Origin: Typha latifolia
Lineage: Eukaryota; Streptophyta; Magnoliopsida; Poales; Typhaceae
DNA length: 64,000 bases
NCBI GenBank assembly: GCA_019914945.1
Contig: CM034108.1
Coordinates: 10,356,280 to 10,420,279, forward strand
Direction: 5' to 3'
The notes under the pieces were generated by a model, which saw only the letters and a list, made by a program, of their open reading frames with translations, searched no databases and was not told the origin of the DNA. A program made the position numbers and the translations under genes. Numbering within the stretch: the first letter of the stretch is position 1; each line of letters opens with the position of its first letter. Below are positions 37,426 to 49,387 of this stretch, one piece after another.

Positions 37426-39650
37426 TGTCATGAATCATGACCGGCCATGCATCTTAATATGTTTGAGATGCACGAAGCCTTATTAATACTTTCTACGTGT
37501 ACGATGGCAAAATAAATAAACCAAATGAGAATGTGTTTCATTAAATTGTATAACTAATTGCAATAAAGATAAAACAATGTTAAAGTTTTTGAGTCTCTAA
37601 ACTAAATGAATACAACTTCTAATCTAAAGCATAAAATCTAAAAGAGCGGAAAGGTAAATAGGTGAATCCTAAGTGGAGGTGGAGTCCGGATACATTTCGC
37701 TCAGTCGCCCCGCTGACTATTACCTGAAATAGATAAACAAATACAAAAAAATAATAGAACCCATGAGCCAACAACTATAGCTCAGTGAGTGGAATCCACT
37801 CACTAACCAAATAATTTTGAAATCATATTAATGCTGAATAAATTAAACTAAAAGCAACAATATCCATAACGACATGCTCTCTAAATAATAACAATGATAA
37901 CAATGGAGAGATGTCACAACTTGTAACATTGCACGGTTTCAACATATTAATGTCTTTTCAATATTTATGCTGTCATATTTCTCAATGGGTCTAAACACTG
38001 TGGATCCACATCAACTAGAAGTCACCTCGAGATGACGCTCAGGACTTTTCTTCATAGCTGATCTGGTTAGGGTCATCAGAGAGTATCACCCTATGATCAA
38101 CACACTCTGTCTTTTCCTCTAACCGTTGAGAGAAGTTAGAGTCACCTAGGAAATCTTCTCATTCATCTTAGAACTATTTCCTAACCCCGCCAGAGTCACT
38201 TAAGAAAGTCACCGCAGTGATCTAATTTAGGACTTTCCCTTGGACTTCCAGATAGACTTGAGTCACCACGGAAAATCGCAAGCGATTTATACCGGGACTG
38301 TTCTCTAAGTCGTACCAATACTAGTCTCATTTTTCTTTTCACAAATTTCAATATTTACACGAAGTATGGTGATGCACTGAATATAATAATTAAATACACA
38401 CAGAAAATATAACAATTAAATTTTTGCATGTACGGATGAAATAAATAGATTTGCACACAGAAATTACAATAATTTAATTTTTTACACGTAAGGGTGAAAT
38501 AATTAAATTGCACATAGAAAATTTATATGGTCTGACTAAGATACGAAATACAATAAAATAAACATGTGAGTGAACCCACTTACCTGAGTCTAGGTAAGAC
38601 AACCAAAATCTCAAATCTCTAGCTCACGTGCTAAAAATCACCACCTTAAATAATAAATAATAATCAAATTTTTAATTAAAACAAATATTAAAATCTTTCT
38701 ATAATTTATCCCAAAAAAATAATTAATTTGGGTTAAAATAAGCCCAAATCAATTGGGCTGGGCTGCAGTTGGCCCGCAGCCCACCCAACTATCACCTAAA
38801 TGGATTGGGCCAAGGCCCAATCCAATTAGCTAATGAAACCGGGTCGGGTTCCTTGGATTCGGATCCAACCCGACCCGAATCCAAACACTAAAAGGGAGAA
38901 GATCAGACTCGGGTTGCCCAAGTCTGTCTTCTCCAAACCGGAGAGAGAGAGAGAGAGAGAGAAAAGAAAAGAGAAAGGAAAAGAGAGAGAGAGAGAGAAA
39001 GGCGCCGGTGGCCACCGCGACGACGGTTCGCCGGCCGCACCCTCAGCTCCCCAACACCCATACGGTGCCGCCATCATCACGAGGTGGGGGAAAACCCGCA
39101 TACGGCGGTCAATCCCATGACCGACAATGACCGGAGCCACGAGGGCTCCAATGGTGAATGCCCACGGCATGAGGCCAACGGCAAGATGCTTCCAGATGGA
39201 ACGGCTGTGACCCGAAGCCGTTGGTCGGCCAGATTTGCCGGTGGAGCCGAAATCCCAAATTAGTTATTTTCACTAAACCCTATTATTCTTTAATTAACTT
39301 TGAGGGGTGGGAGAAGGCTTACGAAGGAGTCACGTGGTGGTCTCCGATGTCTCCGATGACGCTCCAGTAGGCTGATTCCACGGCGTGACTCCGTCGGTAA
39401 AGGAGGAAGAAAGCGAAAGAAAGGAGAAAGAAGAGAGAGGAGAGGGCTGAGATGGTTAAGCCGAGAGAGAGAGAGAGAGAAGAGATTATGGTTTTAATTT
39501 ATAGATTAGAAAAGGATCAAATCTAATCTGATTCAGATTAGATGAAATCCATCCTTATCTGCGCTCCGTCGCGTGCCGGAGAGGGAGAGGGGAGGGGCTG
39601 CACATGCAGAGCACGTACACCTTCCTCTCTCAACCCCAAAAAATTTTTTT
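37426..39650 (-). mobile_element. LTR-like non-coding element (probable solo or truncated LTR)
   Basis: The plus-strand left end TGTCATGAATCATGACCGGCC would be the inverted 3' end of an LTR (…TCATGACA). On the minus strand a TATAAATT word (39497-39504) is followed by a CT-rich leader, GC-rich sequence and then long AT-rich tracts with many GGGCC/GGCCCA words, a pattern I associate with long non-coding LTRs of plant gypsy or LARD elements. There is no gag or pol. The high-coordinate border is unclear because other fragments abut it. No target-site duplication was found. Confidence 0.4.
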
Positions 39651-39654
39651 CGAT

Positions 39655-40210
39655 TTTGACATCTATTTTATGGGTAAAAGTTACTATGCAACTTAACTCA
39701 CACGCGCGCATTGCCCGGCCCGGCTCGGTTCAGTTCGGTTCAAGCAGTTAGTCCCGAAATTGTGCATCTCTTCACATTAAAAACGGTTAATCGATTTTGA
39801 CCTGAGAGGATGCATCCATTCGTGACCAGATTTAACCCTCCAGTTGCATCCCTTCGCCATGCCTATTTACTGCTATAAATAGGCTATCTGTCTTCATTTG
39901 TAAGTCACTAAATTTTGGTTCATTCCTTCCAAGTCTAGTTCGAGTCTTAAGTCTGTATTTGAGAGAGAGTACAGCACAGTTAAAGTTCGACGAGGCATTT
40001 GAATATATGCTTCCTTTCGAGTACAAGGCGGTCGTTGTATCCTGAGAGACTGACGTCCACTGTTCTAGAAGCAATCGGAGGAGGGCGAATTGGTCTTAAG
40101 GAGATAATGTCCAACACTAAACTCGACTATTCAGTTTTTACATTCTGCAATCTATAAGTTTTATTTAATTTATTTACTTATTTTAAATCAAATTTCTTAT
40201 GACTTTTAAA
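39655..40210 (+). mobile_element. LTR fragment, possibly copia-type
   Basis: On the plus strand a CTATAAATAGG box (about 39873) is preceded by a GATGCATCC..CCCTCCAGTTGCATCC region and followed by AGAGAGAGTACAG and GGAGGAGGGCGAATTGG, then TCTTAAGGAGATA. This order resembles LTRs of plant copia elements as I recall them. There is no coding sequence, and the borders are not resolved. Confidence 0.35.
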
Positions 40211-40224
40211 ATTAGGTTGTTACA

Positions 40225-40412
40225 GATTATTTATTAAACACATGTCCACTCTTATTTATAGGAATAAAATTCTAGCAAATCAGATCCACATACAGATTAT
40301 CCAATTTATTTAAAATTTAAAATAATAAGATAAAGCTAACTAACTAATTCAAATTGACTCGACTCGACTCAACCAACTCGACTAATCTAACCCACATGAT
40401 CAAATTGTAACA
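40225..40412 (-). mobile_element. Partial gypsy LTR (same family as 60260-60813)
   Basis: The minus-strand sequence from 40412 inward matches the start of the 5' LTR at 60260: TGTTACAATTTG / TGTTATGATCCG, then a GAGTCGAGTCGAGTC block, AATAAATTGGATAATCTG, GTGGATC and CTATAAATA..GTGGACATG. The rest of the LTR is missing and there is no target-site duplication, so it is a truncated relic. Confidence 0.75.
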
Positions 40413-41413
40413 AAATATAATTAAAAAAAGGCCTAGTTGGCAAATAGGAGAGCATCAGATAGCCATCATTGAATCTATTCCCTTGTATAGTTTCCTAGGA
40501 TCCACAAGGAGAAAAGATTGCATCTTCCTGAGTTAGCTTTGGGGAATGCTGAAAATTCAGCACTTTGATCCAAAATCTAATGAAGAGAAAGAACTTGCAA
40601 AAAGTATGTCCAAGTGACAATTTCAACACTATGCTAGGTTTCATGCAATTTCAACAAGCTCAGAACTGAAGGTTTCAAGAATCACCTCTCTTTCTTTGCA
40701 TCGCCTGGAATACCAATAAGAGGTTGAAAAGAGGAGGCTATTAATGAACTCAGGAAAGAGGAGCTTCTACTTCTCTTCCTCCATTATTCTATAATGATAA
40801 ATCTGGAGGTTGGTTTGACATTGACAAAGTAATTGGAGGTTCTACAGTGTGCTGGTTTATATGTCAAAGTAGAAATATCCAACATAACAACTGCAACCGT
40901 ACTCTTTAACTTAGAAAGCATTCTTGGGTTAGTAGTTTCGAAGTGCAAATGCAACATGCCACAAATACTATCAGGAAAGTCAGAACCTCTATTGGAATAA
41001 GAATGTTGTGACAAAGAATCAATGATCAGTGTTTTTTATGCTTGCTCACAGAAGCAAGTCTCTGTATTTCATTTCTTAACGGCCGCATTGTATTGCATGC
41101 ATGACCAGAAAAGTACAATTCCACTGGTAATTCAATCTGAAGGATGAATGATCCAATCAAAGAATGGATAATAACAACAATTTTATATTCTTCAAGAACT
41201 GCTTCATGGATCAACTTTGTTGCAGATACTGAATTTGTTGCAGATTGTTATAGGACTAAACAACATCCGAGCGATTTCTGCGATGGAGCTTTGGAAACCG
41301 TCGGATAGATCATCTAACGTTCTCTGTTGGCCAACAGTGTAAAAAGTTACCATGTAAGGATGTAAAAACTCAATGAGTAGCATCTCCTGTGCTACTACAT
41401 TTTGAGGGACTTT
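40413..41413. other. SGRL 3' flank
   Basis: Probably 3'UTR and downstream sequence of the minus-strand SGRL gene. No other coding region was recognised; the short frames here show no known motif. Confidence 0.5.
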
Positions 41414-43265
41414 CTATCTGACCTGTGTAGCAATTTTGAGAGGACCCCAGCATTCTAAGCGGTTGTACTTCTTTGATTTGGAATGAAAGTACACCCAGAC
41501 CTTAGCTTCCATCAACTCAGGATGTTGGCTGAAGAGGGCAGCATCTCCATGGATGACAGCTTTGAGAACCTAGTAAGAATTAACAAGAAAATCAGTCATT
41601 TACCAATGTCACTATCTCCAGCAGCACAGCTTCTTGTCTCAAAGGCTGAAGATCAAATAAGGCAAACCATAATTATTATGTTTGAGATGGCAACAGAAAC
41701 AATACAAAGGATCTTGATGTTTATGTAGCAAAAAATACTATTTAAAGAGCATTTTTCATTATATTAATATTTGCTCTGTAAATGTCATTTACCTAAGACA
41801 GATAACTGCTTGCTGGACGAGTGAATGTGTGGCAAAGAGGGCAGTTTAGGTTGAAGCATTAACTTACCAATGGTAGCTCCTTACAGAAGATATGGTATCT
41901 AAATCCAGCAGCAATTTCCTGAAAGAGGTTGGCGCCACTTACATAGCAATGGACATGCAAAGACCTCTCTTCTTTCACCTTCTTCCACTCGGCAACAACA
42001 TCATCTCTTTGCAATGTGGTCTGCCAGCTCCGCAACTGTCATCACATAATGAAGATTGGCATTGTTTGAAAGCATAATCCACTAGATACCAATGATGAGA
42101 ATGCTTGAGTTACAGATGCCAGGTACAGGCACCAGACTTGTAGACCAGTCATGTTTTGGTTACAAGAAGTCAATGAGTAGCCAATTAAAATTAGTCCAAT
42201 ATATTCGATATGGACTCCTAGGTATGAAGAAGGTCATAGAAGAACTCATTGATCATACTTCGTACCTGCTCACTGCTGATACTGTTGGAAACAACTAATG
42301 TCAGATTGGCTGTTAAGTCACAGTGTGTGAGAGTGTATGCCCTTGGAATGGTGCATAAAGGCTGTTTGTTTATTTCTTCTCCCATGAATTCTACCTTCAA
42401 CTTTGAAGCTTCAAATGTTGTTGGAGGACCCAATAGCCTGGCTGCCTGATAACAAACAGATAATGAGACCATGCACTGGCACAAAAGTTTCCTTAGGCAA
42501 TGCTACTCTGAGACCCTACAATTAATACAAAATTAATCAACAATCTGCTTGACTAACCAAAGATTTCTCCTCAACATCACTCAAACTTGACTTAACTATT
42601 GGATAACTCCCGTCTGATCAATAACCAAATGTAGCTAGTTAAAGGCTATGAAAGAAAGCCATGAGAATATTTTTCAAAAATTTGTAACAATTGAAAAACA
42701 CAGTATGATGGTTTTATATGAATGTACAAATAGCTTAAAGGAGCAAGCTTAATAATCTTCCAGTAAGATACTCCATAAGATTGCCAACCGCATAATTTGC
42801 CAAACAAGCATGATTTTTCTGATGAATAAAATGCTACACCCTAAAATATTCTGCTAACTCTCTCAAGAAACATAATTAGATACTTATTCAAATCATCACA
42901 TCTCCTCTCTGCATAAAAATAGCATTTTCCCACATCTCCCTTTCCCCTGCCCATCAATTTTTAGATTAGACAATTCTTCATCTTTCTATAACACATCACA
43001 CCGAGACCATCAGACAAAAGAAATTTTACTATCTAAGCATCATCATTGCTATATTATGCTGGCAAAAACCCATCAATTCTGAAACAAAAAAAAAAGAAAA
43101 AGAAAAAGAGGAAACAAATCTAAGTACCAGAGTGTTATAGAAGTCTCTCCTATCCAAGCTCATGAGCACAATGGATCTGCCCAGTGAAGTGGGTCTGCTA
43201 CCCATCAAATAACAGATGGTGGGCATGAAGCAACAGTTGCAATAAAAGGCATAACGAGAAGCCAT
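41414..43265 (-). CDS. SGRL: STAY-GREEN-LIKE protein (magnesium dechelatase family)
   Basis: SGR proteins remove magnesium from chlorophyll a; SGRL forms act in plastids, mainly on chlorophyllide a. Exons (minus): 43265-43128, 42445-42266, 42035-41868 and 41569-41414, all GT-AG and all phase 0, giving 213 residues. Residues 1-46 form a short leader with Cys, Ser and Arg that may be a transit peptide. The family core is clear: ARLLGPPTTFEASKLKVEFMG, RAYTLTHCDLTANLTL, LQRDDVVAEWKKVKEE, LHVHCYVSG, FRYHIFCKELPL, then KAVIHGD, AKVWVYFHS and NRLECWGPL. The protein ends a few residues later (KIATQVR) and lacks the Cys-rich C-terminal motif of true SGR/NYE1, which supports the LIKE subgroup. Upstream, the first ~750 bp of its 5' flank and part of intron 1 are duplicated at 45.8-46.9 kb. 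Confidence 0.93.
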
Positions 43266-44010
43266 TAGAGATCAATGTTGGTATGTCTCCTCATCCTTCA
43301 TGGCCTTCTAGAGTCCATATGAGCTTTGAAGCCAATACTGTGACTTGGGTTGTTTTAGAGATGTGGAGGGGTTTGGTGTGAAATAGTGAGATTGGGTGAT
43401 CGTTGGAGTCTTGTCAGGTTGGCTTTATTCTCCCTTTTCCTCTCCTCTTCTCACACTACCTTTTGAGTTCGTCGCCACCATGTGATGCTTAAACTCAAAT
43501 CATTCGTTAATTTACTTAATTGGCCTCTGTTGCAAGAGGAGTATGTTCTCTCGAGTTTCCTTTCTGCCACATGGCACAATTCCATTAGTTGGTTAAAGAG
43601 AGAGTCAATAATGTGGATAAATCGTAGGGTAGTATCATACTATCATCAATCTAAAATGGCAAAAAGGGCAAATCGCCCCCAATTTCTCTTGTTACGTTTA
43701 ACTATGTTTTATCTTCTAAATTACTTTTTCTATTTTTGTGTATAAAATTGTAAAAACTCTACTTTCTACTAAATAAAAATGTTAAGCACTAAAAGAACTT
43801 GAAGACATGTTTAATAGTGATTATATTTTTTTTTCTCCAAAAAAGAGTTTCTGTGAGTGATCGAAGCAAATAAGGCTATAATTTTAATGAAGAGATTGTT
43901 TGTTATGGGGAAATCACAGACATTCATCTATATGACATATTATCTTGCCATATATTTAGCAATCATGGATTGCTAAACTGATCGTTTCTATCGATCTTCC
44001 AACTCAAATA
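43266..44010 (-). promoter_or_regulatory. SGRL 5' flank, duplicated at 46.0-46.9 kb
   Basis: This is the presumed promoter and 5'UTR of SGRL. From about 43385 to 44010 it is closely matched by 46015-46935; shared words include GAGATTGGGTGATC, GAGTATGTTCTC, GAGTTTCCTTTCTGCCA, GTTTTATCTT and GTGTATAAAATTGTAAAAA. I could not choose a TATA box. Confidence 0.5.
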
Positions 44011-44502
44011 AAACTTCAGCATGAGTAATTGAGCATACGAGAATACACTACGAAGATACAAACTTGGGCTTCATGTAAGATGTCTTTTGTCTATGCATTG
44101 ACTTCCTACTTCTATTGTAGCAGATTTTGTGCTAGAATTGATAACAAAACAGTACAACAATAACTTTGATGGACATCTTTTAACCCTTTTCATCATTCCT
44201 TCCAACCAATTGGAGCAAAAAGATAAAAATTTCTATAAGTAAATATGAAAAACATCCTTCAACACTCTTAATGAATAAGAAGTTAGTTTACACATACACA
44301 AAAGTTACAAAATTAGCCAAACCATCTAACAGGATAAGTGGCAACGACTGCTTCTTGTTTAAGCTACATCTCTAGGAAAGTCTCGCCCCTACCTAGTGTC
44401 CTAATGTCGATAAGGAGAAGAGAAGAATTCTTTTCTCAAAAAATGTTTACTGAAACTAACATTGATAATCAGCAAATTCCTTTAAGGTAATGGAAAGCAA
44501 AC

Positions 44503-45639
44503 CTGGAAGCCCAAGAAATCAGCTTTGACCTCTCTCTGGCAAGCCAAGGCGGAAAGGGACTTTGCAAAGTCCTCAGTCTCCAATGGATCGATATCTATAC
44601 ACACTAACTTCTCCCCACACCGCCGGCACGTACCATCCTCATCCATCTCACTCCTTCCCACACAACATTGCCCCTTTCCCAACCGTCCCTGCCCAATCCA
44701 ATCGCCCCCACCTTTCACCACCCCTTCCTTCACCCTCCCCACCTCCGCCGCTGCCTCAGACCCAAACGGCCCTGACATAACCTCTGCCGTTGAATCTGAC
44801 ACTTGTCTCACAATCCCCCTCATCCGATGGAGCACCCGGTACACATCATCCCCCCTCCCCTTACCGGCATTCACCCTAAGGAGCGCAGCCAACTCAGGCT
44901 CCCTGGGAACGACACCCGAGGTGGCCATGTGCGACTCCACCTCATGGGCATTATCAAAATCGCCGGCATCATAGAATCCAAAGAGAGCCGGGCCATATGA
45001 TCTAAGCTTCGGTGGGATGCCGGCCGCCGACATCCGCTTGATCAAGTCGAAGGCAAGGGCTGGGTCCCGCTTCAACGCAGCAAGGCGGGCGGCGCTGGTG
45101 AAGGTGGCCTCATTGGGCTCCACGGCGTCTGAGGTCATCTTCCGAAAGATCTCGAAGCCTCTATCTACGCCGCTGCCATCCTCCGAGGAGGAGCAGAGGT
45201 AGAGAAGGACATTGTAGTGGTGGAGGGAAAGATTGACGGAGGTGGCTACGGCAGTGTCGTAGAGGCGGAGGGCTTCGGGAAGGTCCCCGCGCTTGGAGCA
45301 CATGTTGAGCTCGTGGCGGAGGAGGCCCTCGGGAGACTCGCGCCAAGCCTTCCGCTTGGCCCTAGCGGTAGGAGGAGGAGCGCTAGGGTCAGGGTTAGGA
45401 TTTTTTGGGGTTAAGGTTTGGGTGGAGCGAGAGGAAGGGGAAGAAGGCATGGTGCGGCGGAAAGGTTTGGAGGAAGGGCGTTTGGCGAAACGCCTGAGAG
45501 AGAGGAGAGGATTGGTAGAGAAGCGGCGGCGTACATAGTAGGAGTTGTAGTGAGGGGAGAAGAGGAAGAGGGATTTGGAAAAGGAGAAGGAGGTGGTGGT
45601 GGTGGCGCGGAAGAGGGAAGGGGAAAGAGCCAGTGGCAT
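44503..45639 (-). pseudogene. PRORP exon-1-only duplicate (PPR part, no nuclease)
   Basis: This copy is almost identical to exon 1 of the full gene at 52410-53546; both are 1137 bp to the conserved CAG|GTTTGC donor. The frame is intact from MPLALSPSLFRATT to FLGFQ and, unspliced, stops at 44482 (385 residues). It keeps the presequence-like leader, the PPR region (residues about 100-310) and CRRCGEKL, the first half of the zinc site. Differences include small indels (a TTTTSFSFSK insert, NPNPD, loss of a segment after EVGR). Homology continues into intron 1 down to about 44015 and then jumps to SGRL-upstream sequence, so exons 2-6 (NYN nuclease) are deleted. It may be a pseudogene or give a nuclease-less PPR protein; the absence of stops favours recent origin or selection, which cannot be separated here. 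Confidence 0.85.
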
Positions 45640-45789
45640 TGGTATCGTGGCTGCAACGAGGTGGAGGATAGAATAGCGGGGGACTGTGTGTATAAAATTA
45701 AGAGTAACTTTCCACGTGATATGGTTGTTTTCAAGCTATTTTGACTTTTGAGCTCGACTCTCGGCTGGCTTGAATAGTAAAAATGAGCT

Positions 45790-46935
45790 ATAGCCTGTAG
45801 CTAGCTATGAAAGAAGGCTACGGAGATCAAACACACTGTCACAAATTCACCAAGAAAAGAATCTTCTTAAAGTTTTTTAACAATTGGAAAACACAGTATG
45901 ATGATTGTGTATGGAAGTACAAATAGCTTAAAGAATAATGCAGTCCTAATTAGAATAATATAATCCCAGTAAGATACTCTATAAGATTGCCAACTGCATA
46001 ATTCACCAAATGGTGAGATTGGGTGATCATTGGAGCCTTATCAAGTATGTTTTATTCTCCCTTTCCTTCTCCTTGTAGTATGTGATGCATTTTTCTCTTC
46101 TCACACTATCTTTTAAGCTCTTTTTTTTTATCATTTAGAGTCCGAAAGTTAGATATGGGCTGGATAAATGGCCAACTCTCCCTAGTTACAGAGACACTTA
46201 GGCCCCACCAAGATTTTTAGCTGCCTAGGCTTTAAACCATATGCGTCGCCGAACAATTACTCTGAACCAAATGCCACCGAAACCTGCTCCAAATCGTCGC
46301 GCTGTCGAGCTGTTCTTCCAAGCTAACCGCACTACCGAGCCATTAACCGAATCAAATCAAGTCACCAAATAATTTATCTATAATATTATTTAAAACGAAC
46401 CCATGACCTCCTTGGTCATGAAAAAGATACCTACCAACTCTACTAGAGCTTGTTAGTCTAATTTTTAAGCTCTTCGCCTTAGCCTCCGTTGCAAGAAGAG
46501 TATGTTCTCGCGAGTTTCCTTTCTGCCATATGGTGCGATTCTATTAGTTGGTTATGGAGAGTCGGATAATGAGGATAAATAGTAGGGTAGCATCATCAAT
46601 CTAAAATAGCAAAAGGGGACAAATCGCCCCTAATTTCTCTTGTTACGTTTGACTATGTTTTATCTTTCTAATTACTTTCTCTATTTTTGTGTATAAAATT
46701 GTAAAAATTTCACTTTCCACTTAATAAAAAGCTAAGCAATTAAAAAACTTAAAGACATATTTAATAGTGATTATATATTTTTTTCTCTTAAAAATAGTTT
46801 TTATAAATGACAGAAGTAAATAAAACTATAATTTTTATGAATAGATCATTTGTTATGAGGAAATCAGAGACGTTCATATGGATGGCATATTATCTTGCCA
46901 TATATTTCATTAATCTTCCAACTCAAAAGAAAAAT
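45790..46935 (-). pseudogene. SGRL 5' remnant: part of intron 1 plus 5' flank, no exon
   Basis: About 45795-46010 matches SGRL intron 1 near 42635-42815 (AAAACACAGTATGATG, TACAAATAGCTTAAA, CCAGTAAGATACTC, ATAAGATTGCCAAC). It then jumps to sequence matching the SGRL 5' flank from 43385 on. The part corresponding to exon 1 (43128-43265) is missing. A SINE interrupts the remnant at 46123-46462. It cannot encode SGRL and marks the left end of the second unit of a tandem duplication. Confidence 0.85.
46123..46462 (-). mobile_element. tRNA-derived SINE with 12-bp target-site duplication
   Basis: The flanks TTTTAAGCTCTT at 46111-46122 and 46463-46474 are identical. On the minus strand the element starts near ATTAGACTAACAAGC, shows a box A-like TAGTAGAGTTGG and about 35 bp later a box B-like GGGTTCG, and ends in an A-rich tail (a T run on the plus strand at 46123-46129). 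The paralogous site in the SGRL 5' flank (near 43460) has no insert. The promoter boxes are inferred from tRNA consensus; the insertion itself is clear. Confidence 0.85.
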
Positions 46936-47244
46936 AATGGCTTATATGATTCTGTTCAAAAGATAATAAGACAAATTTATTAAAGACACCGTGTCTTTTT
47001 AATTTAATTATCATTCAACACTAGCATATGGATATTTATCATCTAACCCTAATGTTATCTTAACAACAACTAATGAAGTTAAAAACATTCTAGTACTTTT
47101 AAAAGTAAAAGATTAAAAGATTTAAAATACCCCTCATTTGACTTTAAAATCTAGTTCATTATTTACTTCTACCTTAATCTGAAAAAATTATTCACATCTA
47201 TAATTACTTTAATTTATCTATATGATAATCAGCGGTTAAGAAAA
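46936..47244. other. Spacer left of the solo LTR
   Basis: AT-rich, with no gene or repeat recognised. Confidence 0.5.
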
Positions 47245-47942
47245 TGTTACAAACTAAATATGAACTTATTCAGACGTAAGAAAATTATAAAAATTTAAGT
47301 GAAGATAGCCTCGTGAAATAGGTTTTAATGGCTCTTATTTCACCTAAATCAAAAGTCCGAATAAAAAATTAAAAATAAAAAAGTGGAGATATGTCAGAGG
47401 GCAAAATAGTAAATATCCGACATTGTGGTGGTCATTTGAGAATGGCAGATGACCAAAAGTGGTGGTGGATGACCTTGTGAATTTTTACATCCACCATTTT
47501 CTATAGTAATGAAGATGCTCTTGGCTCAACATAATTTATTCTGTTCTGCTAAGAACCCAATTTGTGTTGGATTGTAAGTAAATAGTACATGATGGAGCTC
47601 GAGAAGAATATTGTAGGGTGGCTGCCAAAGGTAAGAGGTGGCTAAAATTTGTAGGGTTCGGATATTTCTACAGCTACGATCTACTCCCACAAAAATAAGT
47701 GATTTAATGGCTAGATAAAATATAAGGATAAAAATGATAACAGACTAAATTTAGATTTCTTTCAATGATCAATGATAATTATTAATACATGTCCACCCCC
47801 ACCCCCCCTGTGAAATTCCTAATGAATCGGATCCACATGTAAATTATCTGATTTATTTAAAATTTAAAATAATAAAATAAAACTAAGTAACTAACTTGAC
47901 TCAACTTGATTTGACTTAACTCATATGGTCGGATCGTAACAG
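47245..47942 (-). mobile_element. Solo gypsy LTR with perfect 5-bp target-site duplication
   Basis: The element starts TGTTACAAAC and ends CGGATCGTAACA, flanked by GAAAA on both sides (47240-47244 and 47943-47947). It aligns along its length, inverted, with the 5' LTR at 60260-60813: AGCCTCGTGA, TAATGGCT, TTTCACCTAAATC, GTGGAGA, CGACATTGTGG, GGTGGCTG, CTACGATCTACTCC, ACATGTCCAC and AAATTTAAAATAATAA. It is about 140 bp longer, mostly from an extra block near 47460-47600. No internal coding region remains, so it arose by LTR-LTR recombination. Confidence 0.9.
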
Positions 47943-47947
47943 AAAAC

Positions 47948-49387
47948 TAATGACAATATTTTTGAGGTATTAAAAATAAAATGCATGGGCTAAATGATAG
48001 AAAACTAATGACAAAATGGATTACACGATCAGCAAGTAAACATGAGGTCAAGACTATCTAAAAAAGTAGATGAATGAAAAAAAAAAACTGTAAATAAGAG
48101 TATGGACTGACTGATTATGAAAAAGAGATCTTCAATCAAGGAAAAATAAGTTCAGCCAATCCAGTACTTACTGGTCTATTATAAGGGGAAAATTAAAAAG
48201 AATGAAAAAAGCATTCAGTTTGCAATAGGGAGGTTGAACTCTGTGAGCCACAATATGAATTAAAGAAATGTGGATGGCAATAGAACAACATCTGGACTGC
48301 CAGTTTCAGGAGAAATGGGGAGAAGGCGCTTGAATAAAGGAAGGCTCGCCTGGATGATAATAGCAAGACAATTACTTTGGTCCAATGTCCTTTAGGCCAA
48401 AGAATGTGGACTCTGAAAAGAAGAAATGACATTGTCTTTCACAAAATAAAAAGATTAAAAATAAAAAGAGACATCTTTAAACCAATTTTTCTATTAAAAA
48501 AAAAAGGTCATGGCCCTCAAATCCTTCTAGGCACTTAGTTGGCCCACCAAGCCTCTCCAAAGCAGGCTAGGGTCAAGGCAAAATGACAAGCTCCAAACTG
48601 TGACTCCATCAAGATAAATTCGTATAATCCATTATGCAAACAGGACGATAAACTAGAATGGATTACTAGCCAAAAACTCAGATAACCACCCTCTTTTCTT
48701 GGGCATTGTTCATACCATTGCATCTGATCCACTTCATGCAAAAGTCAAAACCCTCAGACTAGCTCAGCCGACGGCAAAGGAGCTAGGTTTAGCCAGTATG
48801 AGAAGACCCGACCTCCCCCGTGGCTGCTTAGGCATTTTTTTTTCTGATATGCTATATCTCATCTCTTGCTTTCACTCTATCTCATATCTCATTGTTTTAG
48901 GAAAGCTAATAGTTCTACTGACCTGTCAGCTACTTTGAGAAGAGAACAATACTTTTCCTTGAAGTGGATTGAGTGTGTCCCCAGTATCTTTACTTAGATT
49001 CATGTATAGGCATACCCTAGATATCACTCTCGACATCTGAGGTCTTCTGTGCCTTTTTTGAAGTAATGCATTGTCTTTTCCCTCAACAAAAAAGGAGGCC
49101 GGTGTTAACGATATTGCTTAGACGAGAGAAAACCCTCAACAATCTCTGCCCCAATACAAATTATGTTTTACAAGAAAAGAAGAGCAGACAGTCACATCCC
49201 AGCTCCTTTTGGTATAAAGAAGAACCTAATGGAAGTAATTTGATCAGAATTACAACAAAAATTCCAAGAGTCAAAAATAAACACTATGAAGTACCAAGTA
49301 AAGATCACAGTACAAGAATAATTACCTTAGCACTAAAGAAGGAACAAGTATGAGAAGACATGCTTGTCGAGAAAATAAAGGAAGATG
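47948..49387. other. PRORP 3' flank and spacer
   Basis: The part near 49387 is probably PRORP 3'UTR. A moderately GC-richer stretch at about 48530-48840 has short open frames on both strands but no motif I recognise. Nothing else was seen. Confidence 0.5.

Noticed and set aside
37426..40224. A single 2.8-kb solo LTR spanning this whole block
   Set aside because: The right part (39655-40210) has a plus-oriented TATA box and leader while the left part is minus-oriented, and the 5-bp flanks differ (TCTAT versus GATTA); separate fragments fit better.
48535..48938. Short opposing frames near 48.5-48.9 kb as a possible gene
   Set aside because: No motif, no splice-consistent continuation, and the protein on neither strand resembles a family I know.
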